A stretch of DNA of 33,284 bases from assembly GCA_944324045.1 (NCBI GenBank), contig CALUUT010000068.1, forward strand, positions 1 through 33,284, read 5' to 3'. This DNA comes from an uncultured Desulfovibrionaceae bacterium. Lineage in GTDB: Bacteria; Desulfobacterota; Desulfovibrionia; Desulfovibrionales; Desulfovibrionaceae. The notes beneath the pieces are model-generated. The model saw only the letters and a list, made by a program, of their open reading frames with translations. It was not told where the DNA came from and did no database searches. Below, one piece after another: positions 1 to 7,290 of this stretch. How positions within the stretch are numbered: the stretch's first letter is position 1; the number at the start of each line of letters is the position of its first letter. Both the position numbers and the translations under genes were made by a program.

Positions 1-152
1 TTGGCCTCGCCGCGCGGGAAGGGTCCGTAGGCGTCGTTCATGGTCGTCTCCTTCGTTGTCGTTGCGGTGGTTTCAGCGCCGGCGGCATGGCTGGCGGATG
101 CGCAGCCCAGCATGAGCCCCAGGCAAAAAGTCGTGATGAGTATGCGTCGCAT
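1..152 (-). CDS. Exported protein, N-terminal fragment cut by window edge
   Basis: An ATG at 152 (minus strand) follows a GAGGAA ribosome binding site with 5-6 bases of spacing, and the frame stays open for 50 codons to the window edge. The product starts with a basic MRR, then a hydrophobic stretch (ILITTFCLGLMLG), then Cys-Ala-Ser and a small-residue region ending in SHAAGA. This is a signal peptide. Cleavage could be by signal peptidase I near SHA-A, or by lipoprotein signal peptidase before the Cys, but the LMLGC box is a weak lipobox. The mature part begins with a Thr-rich linker followed by Asn-Asp-Ala-Tyr-Gly-Pro-Phe-Pro. I do not recognise the family. It is divergent from the GRE activase operon and probably unrelated to it. 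Confidence 0.6.
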   Translation of the reverse strand, partial: MRRILITTFCLGLMLGCASASHAAGAETTATTTKETTMNDAYGPFPRGEA

Positions 153-273
153 GGCGTTTCCTCGTTATGGTTAGGCGTTATGGGACACTTTTTTCCTGTG
201 TAGGGCCTGAACCTGAAGAAGGAAAGAGCCGTTTCTCTTAAAAAATTGCCTGATTGTGACAGATACGGGCCAG

Positions 274-318
274 CGGGCCGCCTTCGCCTCTTGCCGCAAA
301 GCGAAGGCGGCCCGTTTT
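274..318 (+). terminator. Terminator-like hairpin with no obvious upstream gene
   Basis: The left arm at 274-287 is a perfect reverse complement of the right arm at 301-314 (14 bp, GC-rich, 13-base loop), and the right arm runs into TTTT at 315-318. By shape this is a rho-independent terminator for plus-strand transcription. No T-run lies on the other side. No plus-strand gene lies upstream within the window, so it may end a small untranslated RNA or block antisense transcription. Confidence 0.5.
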
Positions 319-481
319 ACCGTGGCGGAGCTGAGCTGCCGGAAGGTTTTTGCAAGCGGCGCTAGATGCAAATTTATTTTTCAAACATGCAACTTGCACT
401 TCCATGCTCTGTGTCCGTTGAGTAGTATGGCCTATCATGAGTTCTTTTGAAAAATTGTATATCATATTTAATAGGCAACAT

Positions 482-540
482 TTGCAGCAAAAATATCTAT
501 GGTATTTATAATATCATAATTTATATGCTTGTATAATCCG
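482..540 (+). promoter_or_regulatory. Candidate promoter of the GRE activase gene
   Basis: The AT-rich DNA upstream of the activase holds two perfect TATAAT hexamers, at 507-512 and 532-537. Neither has a good -35 box at 16-18 bases; the best is TTGCAG at 482-487, 19 bases before the first. Weak -35 boxes are common in promoters that need a Crp/FNR-type activator, and such a gene lies downstream of the GRE, but this link is inference. Confidence 0.3.
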
Positions 541-566
541 ATTTTTAATGGGCAGGTTAAAGGGCT

Positions 567-1481
567 ATGAAAATATTTAAATCTGTATCTGAGCTGAAGG
601 GGCATGTGTTCAATATTCAGCGATACTCCACTCATGATGGTCCGGGCATACGCACCGTGGTTTTTTTAAAAGGTTGCCCTTTGCGCTGTTTTTGGTGTCA
701 GAATCCTGAGTCGCAGACTCTGGCGCCTGTCCTCATGTTTAAACGGGAGCGCTGCGTCGCATGCGGGCGTTGCGTCGCTGCATGTCCTTATCATGCGAAT
801 AAGATTGCTGACGGGACGCTGTTTCTTGAACGTTCGCTTTGCAGGGCTTGCGGGACCTGTGTTTCTTGCTGTTTTTCCGAAGCCCGCAGTATTCAGGGGA
901 CGGTTATGACCGTGGAAGAGGTTATGGCCGTGGTTTGCAAGGATATGCTGATATATGAAAATTCCGGCGGCGGTCTGACTGTTTCCGGCGGCGATTGTGA
1001 AATGCAGCCGGGATTTACAGTCGCCCTGTTGCAGGCGGCTCATGCCGAAGGCATGAATACTGCGGTTGAAATTACAGGGGCCTTTCCCTGGAAAACGGTC
1101 AAGAGGATAACCGATCATGCGGATTATATTCTTTTTGACTTGAAAATGATTGATGAAAAACGACACAAGGCCGGAACCGGCGTTTCCAACAAGCTGATTC
1201 TTGAGAATGCGAAGAATCTGGTCAGGGAAAACAGGCGCATTCATTTTAGAACGCCGCTTATTCCCGGCTTTAATGACGCGCTGGAGGACGTCAGGGCCAT
1301 TGCGGGTTTTGTAAAGCATGAACTTGGACTTGACCCGGCGGAGCGTCTGGAGTTGCTTGCGTACAACAATCTGGGCGAGGAAAAATACGAGCGCATAGAC
1401 TACGCTGGAGAGCGTCCGCGCTACAAACGCCAGTCGGATGAATACTTAAAAGAGCTCAAGGCGTGCTGCGCCGCGGTTTGA
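567..1481 (+). CDS. Glycyl radical enzyme activating protein (radical SAM)
   Basis: This is a 304-residue radical SAM activase. Such enzymes cleave S-adenosylmethionine with a 4Fe-4S cluster and abstract hydrogen from the glycine of a partner GRE, here almost surely the one encoded next. The radical SAM motif CPLRCFWC (C37, C41, C44) follows the typical lead-in STHDGPGIRT. An inserted ferredoxin-like region has two Cys clusters, C63/66/69/73 and C92/95/98/101-102, marking the long activase class seen with dehydratase, lyase and decarboxylase GREs rather than the short PFL activase. A glycine-rich SAM-contact motif, GGGLTVSGGD, follows near residue 130. The start has GGCAGG and AAAGGG upstream. 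About 200 bases separate it from the GRE, with no terminator seen, so the two are probably co-transcribed. Confidence 0.93.
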   Translation: MKIFKSVSELKGHVFNIQRYSTHDGPGIRTVVFLKGCPLRCFWCQNPESQTLAPVLMFKRERCVACGRCVAACPYHANKIADGTLFLERSLCRACGTCVSCCFSEARSIQGTVMTVEEVMAVVCKDMLIYENSGGGLTVSGGDCEMQPGFTVALLQAAHAEGMNTAVEITGAFPWKTVKRITDHADYILFDLKMIDEKRHKAGTGVSNKLILENAKNLVRENRRIHFRTPLIPGFNDALEDVRAIAGFVKHELGLDPAERLELLAYNNLGEEKYERIDYAGERPRYKRQSDEYLKELKACCAAV

Positions 1482-1683
1482 GGGGGGCTGGAGAAGATTC
1501 TTAGCGGACAGGGCGCAGGGTTGCATGCCGCGGATTTGCGTGAAGGGGACCAGGAGCGGCTGGGATCTCTTAAGACGGATTTTGCGCGACAGTTGGGGAA
1601 TGCTCAGTGTGATGCGGAAACGTTGCGGAAAGGGATATTGAGGCGAACATTGAATTCATTCACAATTCAACCAGGAGTACGAC

Positions 1684-4116
1684 ATGGCTACAGGAAAAAC
1701 GGACTATCAGGAATTCAAAGAGAAGACCCGCGGTGCAACCATTTGGGAACGTCTGAACCCCTTGCGCTATACTCAGACCATTTCGCTTGCGCGCGCCCAG
1801 ATACTGACGGACGCATACAGGGAGTTTGAAGGGTATTCTTTTTATCGCAAGCGCGGGTTGTCCATCGCCAAAATCCTGAAAGAAATGCCGATTTATATTG
1901 ACGACGATCAACTGCTTGCCGGCGACTTCAGCGCAAAGCCCATGGCGCCTGAGTGGCATCCTGATCTGGCCGGCGCATGGCTGGGCGAATATGCCGAAAA
2001 ATACGGCTGGCAGGGCAGCGGCAAGTTCTTCGCTTTTGAAAGCGAAGCGCAGGCGCAGCAGGCCAAGGACATTTCCTACTTTTGGCGCAACATAGGCGGC
2101 AAGGAAATGTGGCTTAAATTTCTTGGCCCGGAACATGCGGCCTATGAAGATGAAATAGGCGAAGCCAATGCCTGGATTGTGAACACGGTTTCTGAGATGT
2201 TCGCTGAAAAGGCCTGGAATGTGCCTGATATCGCCCGCATTGTGAGCAGGGGAGTTCGCGGGCTTGTCGCCGACATTGATGATCGCCTGTCCGCTCTGGT
2301 CATCATCACTGATGACGACTACCGCGCTCACGAATTCCTGATGGGGCTTAAAATCATGCTGCTTGCGGGCATTGATTATGCGCACCGCTATGCCGCGTTG
2401 GCTCGTGAAAAGGCCGCTCTTGAAACGAATCCTCAGCGTAAGTCGGAACTTGAGGAAATCGCCCGCGTTTGCGACCGCGTGCCTGAACATCCGGCGGAAA
2501 CGTTCCAGGAAGCGTTGCAGTCTTTTTTCTTTGGCATTTTGATGGTCTATTACGACACTCGTACATACGGCATGGGGTTTGGCCGCGTTGATCAGTTTTT
2601 GTACCCGCACTACAAGGCGGATATGGAATCCGGAAAGGTTGACGAGGAATACGTCCTGCAACTGCTTGAATGTTTCCGCGTCAAGGTCATGGGCAAGCGT
2701 CAGTTCTGGCCTGACGTCATGGTTCCCAACCTAAGCGCCGAGTCGCATTTTCATAACTGCATTCTTGGCGGCGTCGAGCCCAAGACCGGCGCGGACGCGA
2801 CCAACGAACTGTCGTTCCATTGGCTGAATGCCGCGGCTCGCGTGAGAACGCCGCATCCGACTTTGTCGGTGCGCTGGCATCCGCGCATCAACAGAAAGTT
2901 TCTTGACCGCGCCATGGAAGTCGTCGCCATGGGCATGGGGTTTCCGGCATTTTTCAATGACGACTCAAGCATTATGTATCTGCTTTCGCGCGGATATACG
3001 GTGGAGGAAGCGCGCGATTACGCAATCGGCGGGTGCGTGTTGCATCAGGTGCCCGGCAAGCAGAGTTCGGTGTGGCCTTTGGTCATCAATTACGGCAAGA
3101 TGCTTGAATTGACCATTAATAATGGTTTTGACCGGCGCATGAACAAGCAGCTTGGGCCCCAGACAGGAGACTTTACCCAGATGCAAAGCTATGACGAGTT
3201 CATGAAAGCTTATGAAGAGCAAAGCCTCTACTGGGCGAAGGTGGCGACGGCAAGCGGACGCGCCTGCCGCATTCAACACATGGAGTCCTTCCCGGATATC
3301 ATGATGTCGGCCTTTACCGACGACTGCATCAAAAGGGGCAAGGTGACGAGCCTTGGCGGCGCGGTTCATGACGACAACTGTCAGTACATCGTGCCGGTCG
3401 GGGTACAGGATGTGGCTAACGATCTTTATGTTCTTAAAAACGCCGTGTTCTGCGATAATCCGGTCTGCACCCGCGAGGAAATGCTTGACGCTTTGGCGAA
3501 GAACTGGGAAGGGCATGAAGAGCTGCGCGCTAAAATGCTGGCCATGCCGAAGTACGGCAACGACATCCCTGAAGTGGACGCCTTTTTAAACGACGTGTAT
3601 GCGATGTGCAAAAGAATATGGTTCTCGATGCCCGCGGCGTACGGCGGCCATTATGAAGTGGCGCCGCATTCCATCGGCTTCCATGCCGGTTGCGGCGCAA
3701 AGTGCGGGGCCCTGCCCAGCGGCCGCATGGCCTGGGTGGCCATGGCGGACGGCGCGGTGTCTCCGACGCAGGGTACGGACGTGAACGGCCCGACCGCTCT
3801 TATCAACTCTGCCGGAAGCGTCGATCAGCTTGAGCTTTTCGGCGTTCTTTTCAATATGCGTTTCACTCCGGCTTCTTTGAACACGCAGGAAGGCCGCGAC
3901 AAACTGCGCGCCTTGATCAAAACCTACTTTGGGGATTACAAAGGCAAGCATATTCAGTTTAACGTCATTAGCCGCGAACAGATGATCGCGGCCAAGAAAG
4001 AGCCGGAAAAATACCGCGATTTGATTGTCCGCGTCGCCGGCTACAGCGCATACTGGACCGACTTGACGCCGACCACGCATGACGAGTTGATCGCCCGCGC
4101 TGAAAACGAATTCTAG
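1684..4116 (+). CDS. Glycyl radical enzyme (PFL family), substrate unknown
   Basis: The 810-residue length fits GRE lyases, dehydratases and related enzymes. The C-terminal glycyl radical motif RVAGYSAYW puts the radical on Gly786, 24 residues from the end. The active-site thiyl residue is Cys451 in GGCVLHQVPGK. There is a single Cys rather than the Cys-Cys of pyruvate formate-lyase. The residue two after the Cys is Leu453, where glycerol/propanediol dehydratase, choline TMA-lyase, isethionate sulfite-lyase and hydroxyproline dehydratase carry Glu. Those subclasses are therefore unlikely; an arylacetate-decarboxylase-like, X-succinate-synthase-like or new activity stays open. The start has AGGAG at 1673-1677. 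The upstream gene supplies the activase, and a strong terminator follows. The family call is firm; the reaction is not known. Confidence 0.93.
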   Translation: MATGKTDYQEFKEKTRGATIWERLNPLRYTQTISLARAQILTDAYREFEGYSFYRKRGLSIAKILKEMPIYIDDDQLLAGDFSAKPMAPEWHPDLAGAWLGEYAEKYGWQGSGKFFAFESEAQAQQAKDISYFWRNIGGKEMWLKFLGPEHAAYEDEIGEANAWIVNTVSEMFAEKAWNVPDIARIVSRGVRGLVADIDDRLSALVIITDDDYRAHEFLMGLKIMLLAGIDYAHRYAALAREKAALETNPQRKSELEEIARVCDRVPEHPAETFQEALQSFFFGILMVYYDTRTYGMGFGRVDQFLYPHYKADMESGKVDEEYVLQLLECFRVKVMGKRQFWPDVMVPNLSAESHFHNCILGGVEPKTGADATNELSFHWLNAAARVRTPHPTLSVRWHPRINRKFLDRAMEVVAMGMGFPAFFNDDSSIMYLLSRGYTVEEARDYAIGGCVLHQVPGKQSSVWPLVINYGKMLELTINNGFDRRMNKQLGPQTGDFTQMQSYDEFMKAYEEQSLYWAKVATASGRACRIQHMESFPDIMMSAFTDDCIKRGKVTSLGGAVHDDNCQYIVPVGVQDVANDLYVLKNAVFCDNPVCTREEMLDALAKNWEGHEELRAKMLAMPKYGNDIPEVDAFLNDVYAMCKRIWFSMPAAYGGHYEVAPHSIGFHAGCGAKCGALPSGRMAWVAMADGAVSPTQGTDVNGPTALINSAGSVDQLELFGVLFNMRFTPASLNTQEGRDKLRALIKTYFGDYKGKHIQFNVISREQMIAAKKEPEKYRDLIVRVAGYSAYWTDLTPTTHDELIARAENEF

Positions 4117-4134
4117 GCGGCAGGCTGTGCATAT

Positions 4135-4166
4135 GGGGGGCTCTTTTCAGGGGCCTCCCGTTTTTT
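4135..4166 (+). terminator. Rho-independent terminator after the GRE gene
   Basis: A 9-bp stem (4135-4143 with 4151-4159, including two G-U pairs) has a 7-base loop and runs after one G into six T at 4161-4166. It lies 19 bases after the GRE stop codon and separates the GRE operon from the regulator gene. Confidence 0.85.
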
Positions 4167-4394
4167 ATGCATAACGCCGATGCAATATGGCCTTCAATAT
4201 TCGGGGGCGGTTTTGGTTTTTAAAGAGATCCGGTTTTATGCTATCCATCATATAAAAAGAGGGCTTAAAGGAGGCTTCAAATCTTGCCTGTTGTTTAAAA
4301 ATACATGATCATATCGGGCATTGCATAAAAAAGATTTTTGAAAATACGGGCATGCCGCAACATGAGCTTGTATAATCTGTTGGAGCTACAGCAC

Positions 4395-5042
4395 ATGGAG
4401 TTGGATATTTATTCTTTGCTTTCTGAAGAATATATACAAAAAATTCCTCGAGCAACATTTGAAAAGGGCGATATCGTCTTTCCTGCTGAAGAACTTGAAG
4501 TTGTATCTATTTATTATATTCTTGAAGGGGAAGTTGCGGTATCCGCATATTCCTTCAAGGGAAGGCAATTTTTGATTGACGAACTGGGCCCCGGTGATTT
4601 TGCCGGAAAGTTTTCGCAGTTGCGCAAGTGCAATTTTTTTTGCGAAGGCATAGCTGTAAAAAAGTCCGTAATGCTTGATATCACCCACTATGCTTCCGCG
4701 TTGTTTGAGGATCAGAAATTCAGCCTGTATTTTTACAAAAAGACGACGGACAGGCTTTATCGAATGTACAAGATAGCTATGGCCCGGTCTTTATTCGCTT
4801 ATGATGAATTACTGGCATATTATCTTATAAGCATGGCGGATAAAAACAATCATATTGTATTTGGATATAAATATATTTATATGAAACTCAATATAAGCAG
4901 GAGAAACTTTTTTTATATACTGGAAAAATTGATTGATCAGGGCGTTCTTTCCAGAAAAGGGAACAATCTGTTTATTGAGAATATGGAATATTTAAGAAAT
5001 GCGGCATCGCATGTTTTTATATTTATGGGAGAAACGTATTAA
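4395..5042 (+). CDS. Crp/FNR-family transcription regulator
   Basis: The 215-residue product has a cyclic-nucleotide-binding-like beta-barrel over about residues 10-115, with YYILEGEVAVSAYSFKGRQF and ELGPGDFAG typical of the fold. A long dimer helix region and a C-terminal winged helix-turn-helix follow (about 150-195, with YKYIYMKLNISRRNFFYILE as recognition region). No FNR-type cluster of Cys is seen at the N-terminus, so the ligand is not a 4Fe-4S cluster of that kind. I chose the ATG at 4395 because GGAG at 4382-4385 precedes it by 9 bases; in-frame ATG 4362 and TTG 4338 are alternatives with poor ribosome sites. The gene is clearly more AT-rich than its neighbours, which may mean separate acquisition. 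Control of the upstream GRE operon is plausible from position but unproven. Confidence 0.85.
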   Translation: MELDIYSLLSEEYIQKIPRATFEKGDIVFPAEELEVVSIYYILEGEVAVSAYSFKGRQFLIDELGPGDFAGKFSQLRKCNFFCEGIAVKKSVMLDITHYASALFEDQKFSLYFYKKTTDRLYRMYKIAMARSLFAYDELLAYYLISMADKNNHIVFGYKYIYMKLNISRRNFFYILEKLIDQGVLSRKGNNLFIENMEYLRNAASHVFIFMGETY

Positions 5043-5075
5043 TTATTAAACGTATAGAGATTCTTCTACTATCAT

Positions 5076-5130
5076 AAAGCCGGCCCGTCGTATGCCGTAC
5101 GGCATACGACGGGCCGGCTTTTTCATTTTC
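5076..5130 (+). terminator. Terminator formed by a 46-bp perfect palindrome
   Basis: Bases 5076-5121 are an exact palindrome: 23 bp on each side with no mismatch, centred between 5098 and 5099. It begins with AAAGCCGG and ends with CCGGCTTT, followed by TTCATTTT. It lies 34 bases after the regulator stop codon and can act as a terminator for it. Its symmetry gives T-richness on both strands, so it may also stop transcripts from the other side. Confidence 0.8.
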
Positions 5131-5200
5131 CAAAAGACGACGCCCCGCCTCTTTTGTTTTTCGTCATCATATGGTCATGGATTTTCCGCCGTTTCGACTC

Positions 5201-5218
5201 TATGCCGTAACACGGCAT
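5201..5218. promoter_or_regulatory. Inverted repeat ATGCCGT-N3-ACGGCAT upstream of tssJ
   Basis: Perfect 7-bp arms at 5202-5208 and 5212-5218 flank three bases. The same half-sites, without the spacer, form the core of the palindrome at 5091-5106. Two copies within 130 bases upstream of the secretion operon could be an operator. This is inference from sequence symmetry only. Confidence 0.35.
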
Positions 5219-5264
5219 TCTCTATTTTGCAAAAAAAGACAGGTCATGACTGCAACATGTTTTT

Positions 5265-5284
5265 TTGTTCCATTTTGGGAACAA
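5265..5284. promoter_or_regulatory. Inverted repeat TTGTTCC-N6-GGAACAA at the tssJ ribosome site
   Basis: Perfect 7-bp arms (5265-5271 and 5278-5284) end exactly where the tssJ Shine-Dalgarno region AGAGG (5284-5288) begins. It could be a protein-binding operator or an RNA hairpin next to the ribosome site that tunes translation of the first secretion gene. Confidence 0.4.
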
Positions 5285-5293
5285 GAGGTTCAT

Positions 5294-5875
5294 ATGAAGA
5301 AATTATGTATCGTCATTGCGTTATTGGCGTCGGCTCTGTCATGTTCCTGTGCTGAAAAGCCGATTGATCCAAAAGATATTCCTTTAGATAGTCAGAATGA
5401 TGTTGCGGCCACATTATGGAGCTATGCTGAAAATGGACTTGTGCTGCAATTGACCTCGACAGATGACCTTAATCTGTTTGAAGGCGCTTCACATACGCTT
5501 CTTATGTGCACGTATGAGCTTTCTTCACGTGAGGGATTCGACCAGCTTGCGCAAAGCAGGACAGGGCTGGACAAACTTCTGGAATGCGGCGCGTTTGACG
5601 CTTCCGTTGTTTTGTCGCGCCGGCGCATAGCGCATCCAGGACGAGTAGAGACCATGGTCATGGACCGTCACGAAAACGCCCGTTTCGTGGCGATTGTCGG
5701 CGGGTTTTACAACATGAATCCGGCGCGGGCCGCCATGGTGAAGGCCATACCGCTTGTGGCGGAACGGGACGGAACCTTCTGGTGGAGCAAGCGCACCTTT
5801 CAGCCGGCGGTATTGAACATGCATGTCGAGCTTGGCGCGGACGGTCTTAAGCCTCTGCCTTCACAGGAGGAATAG
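5294..5875 (+). CDS. tssJ: T6SS outer-membrane lipoprotein TssJ
   Basis: This is the first gene of the T6SS operon. The product (193 residues from this start) begins with a lipoprotein signal, MKKLCIVIALLASALSC; Cys17 is the likely lipidated residue, with Cys19 as the alternative. TssJ (SciN) sits on the inner face of the outer membrane and anchors the periplasmic end of TssM. The mature part is mostly short strands, as expected for the TssJ beta-sandwich. Identity rests partly on position just before tssK-tssL-tssM, because TssJ sequences vary widely. I chose the ATG at 5294 over the upstream in-frame ATG 5171 because AGAGG lies 5 bases before it and the signal peptide then starts at residue 1. 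The stop codon lies one base before the tssK start. Confidence 0.85.
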   Translation: MKKLCIVIALLASALSCSCAEKPIDPKDIPLDSQNDVAATLWSYAENGLVLQLTSTDDLNLFEGASHTLLMCTYELSSREGFDQLAQSRTGLDKLLECGAFDASVVLSRRRIAHPGRVETMVMDRHENARFVAIVGGFYNMNPARAAMVKAIPLVAERDGTFWWSKRTFQPAVLNMHVELGADGLKPLPSQEE

Positions 5876-5876
5876 C

Positions 5877-7277
5877 ATGGAAGATCTGCGCCCGGTTTTC
5901 TGGTTTCAGGGGTTATTTCTTCAACCACAGCATTTGCAGGTGTTTGAGCGCCGGCATGAGGTCCGGCTCTGGGAAACCCTGCGGGAAGCCCGTCCCTACG
6001 CCTGGGGCGTTCAGGAGCTTGAAATAAATGTGGACGCCCTGCTGAACGATCAGTTCATTCTTTCAAAATGCAGGGCTGTCTTTCCTGACGGGGCCGTCAT
6101 GGATTATCCGCGCAACGCGGAATGCGTGCCCCGGCTGATTGATAAAAACGCGTTAAGCGCCGAACAGCCCACCTCAGTATATCTTGGCCTGCGCTTTTGG
6201 GACGAACACAACGGCAATGTGACCATTCTTCCGCGGGATGCGTCTGCGGCCCAGGTCCAGACCAGATACATGGCGCATCACGAGCCTGAGCAGCAACCCG
6301 ACCTGTATATTCAAAATGCGCCTGTGGGCAACGTCCACCGCATGAAGCCGGTATTCAAGATATTTCTGGAGCATGACGCGGCGCAGCTTCCGGGGTATTC
6401 AACCATTGAAATAGCCCGCCTGGTGCGCAGAGATGAACAGATTCACCTGGTTGAAACCTTTGTCCCGCCGCTTATGCGCGTCGGCGCGTCGCAGGCGCTT
6501 GGCGGCCTGCTCAAGGATATTCGGGATATTGTCGTCTTTCGGGCCACGCAGCTTCAGGACTATAAAATTCATGGAGAACAGAGAGCCAAGGATTTTGATC
6601 CCGCCTATCTTATTTTCCTTCTCGCGCTTCAAACCATCAACCGTTATGTCCAAAGTCTTATGCACATTACGGAAACAGGCGATGTGCCGCCGTGGGAAGC
6701 ATACGGCGTCTTGCGGCAGTTCGTGGGCGAGTTATCCGTGTTCGCCAAGGATTTGAGCCCTACCGGACAACGGGGAGACGGCAAACAGGTCCTTCTGCCC
6801 TATGATCATAAAAATCTGTACCCGTGTTTTTTAAATGCGCGCGATCTTATCCAGCAACTTATTGCGCGGCTTGGGACGAGCATTGAGTTTCTTGTCCGCC
6901 TGGAGCGCAAGGATTTGCTGCTTCAGGCCGAGCTGCCTGAGCGTATTTTCAGAAACTGCAACCAGTATTGGCTTATCGTTCAGACCGAAGACGCCGAAGC
7001 CGGCGAACGGCTAGTGGATGAAACGCTTCGCGTCGCCAAATTAAGCGCCCCGCTTAAAATGTCCGCCATTCTTGTGCGCGCCATTCCCGGCATTGGGTTG
7101 ACTCATTACCATATGCCGCCGTCCGGGCTGCCCAAGAAATCCGGGAGCTATTACTTTTTAATCGACAAGCAAAGCCCGTACTGGCTTGAGGTCGAGGAAA
7201 GCCGCACGCTTTGCCTTTTCTGGGAATCCAAACCCGACGATGTCGAGGTCTATCTCGCTGTCGTGCGTTCTGATTAA
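5877..7277 (+). CDS. tssK: T6SS baseplate protein TssK
   Basis: The 466-residue product matches TssK (DUF876) in length and carries the family's N-terminal signature, here FWFQGLFLQPQHLQ at residues 8-21. TssK forms trimers that join the TssEFG baseplate to the cytoplasmic parts of TssL and TssM. The ATG at 5877 follows AGGAGG, which overlaps the end of tssJ, so translation is probably coupled. The region upstream in the same frame belongs to the tssJ shadow and is excluded. The gene is followed after 13 bases by tssL. Confidence 0.95.
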   Translation: MEDLRPVFWFQGLFLQPQHLQVFERRHEVRLWETLREARPYAWGVQELEINVDALLNDQFILSKCRAVFPDGAVMDYPRNAECVPRLIDKNALSAEQPTSVYLGLRFWDEHNGNVTILPRDASAAQVQTRYMAHHEPEQQPDLYIQNAPVGNVHRMKPVFKIFLEHDAAQLPGYSTIEIARLVRRDEQIHLVETFVPPLMRVGASQALGGLLKDIRDIVVFRATQLQDYKIHGEQRAKDFDPAYLIFLLALQTINRYVQSLMHITETGDVPPWEAYGVLRQFVGELSVFAKDLSPTGQRGDGKQVLLPYDHKNLYPCFLNARDLIQQLIARLGTSIEFLVRLERKDLLLQAELPERIFRNCNQYWLIVQTEDAEAGERLVDETLRVAKLSAPLKMSAILVRAIPGIGLTHYHMPPSGLPKKSGSYYFLIDKQSPYWLEVEESRTLCLFWESKPDDVEVYLAVVRSD

Positions 7278-7290
7278 AGATGGAGCCGTT

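Larger units (their letters stand above)
153..566. other. Intergenic region between divergent genes
   Basis: This stretch has no convincing gene; the short open frames in it have no ribosome binding site and overlap one another. The part nearest the minus-strand gene is GC-mixed and holds a perfect 14-bp stem-loop at 274-314. From about 430 to 560 the DNA becomes strongly AT-rich and holds two TATAAT hexamers, consistent with a promoter region for the activase gene. Confidence 0.6.

Noticed and set aside
1482..1829. Open frame continuing in phase after the activase TGA for 115 codons
   Set aside because: It has no start with a ribosome site, half of it overlaps the GRE gene in another frame, and the activase already has its normal length. 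TGA readthrough or a C-terminal fusion is not supported.
1660..2661. 333-codon open frame on the minus strand across the GRE gene
   Set aside because: It is antisense to the certain GRE coding sequence and has no domain or ribosome site.
4267..4298. Strong AAAGGAGG ribosome-site-like sequence followed by a TTG frame
   Set aside because: The frame is only four codons long before a stop, so no peptide of note is encoded.
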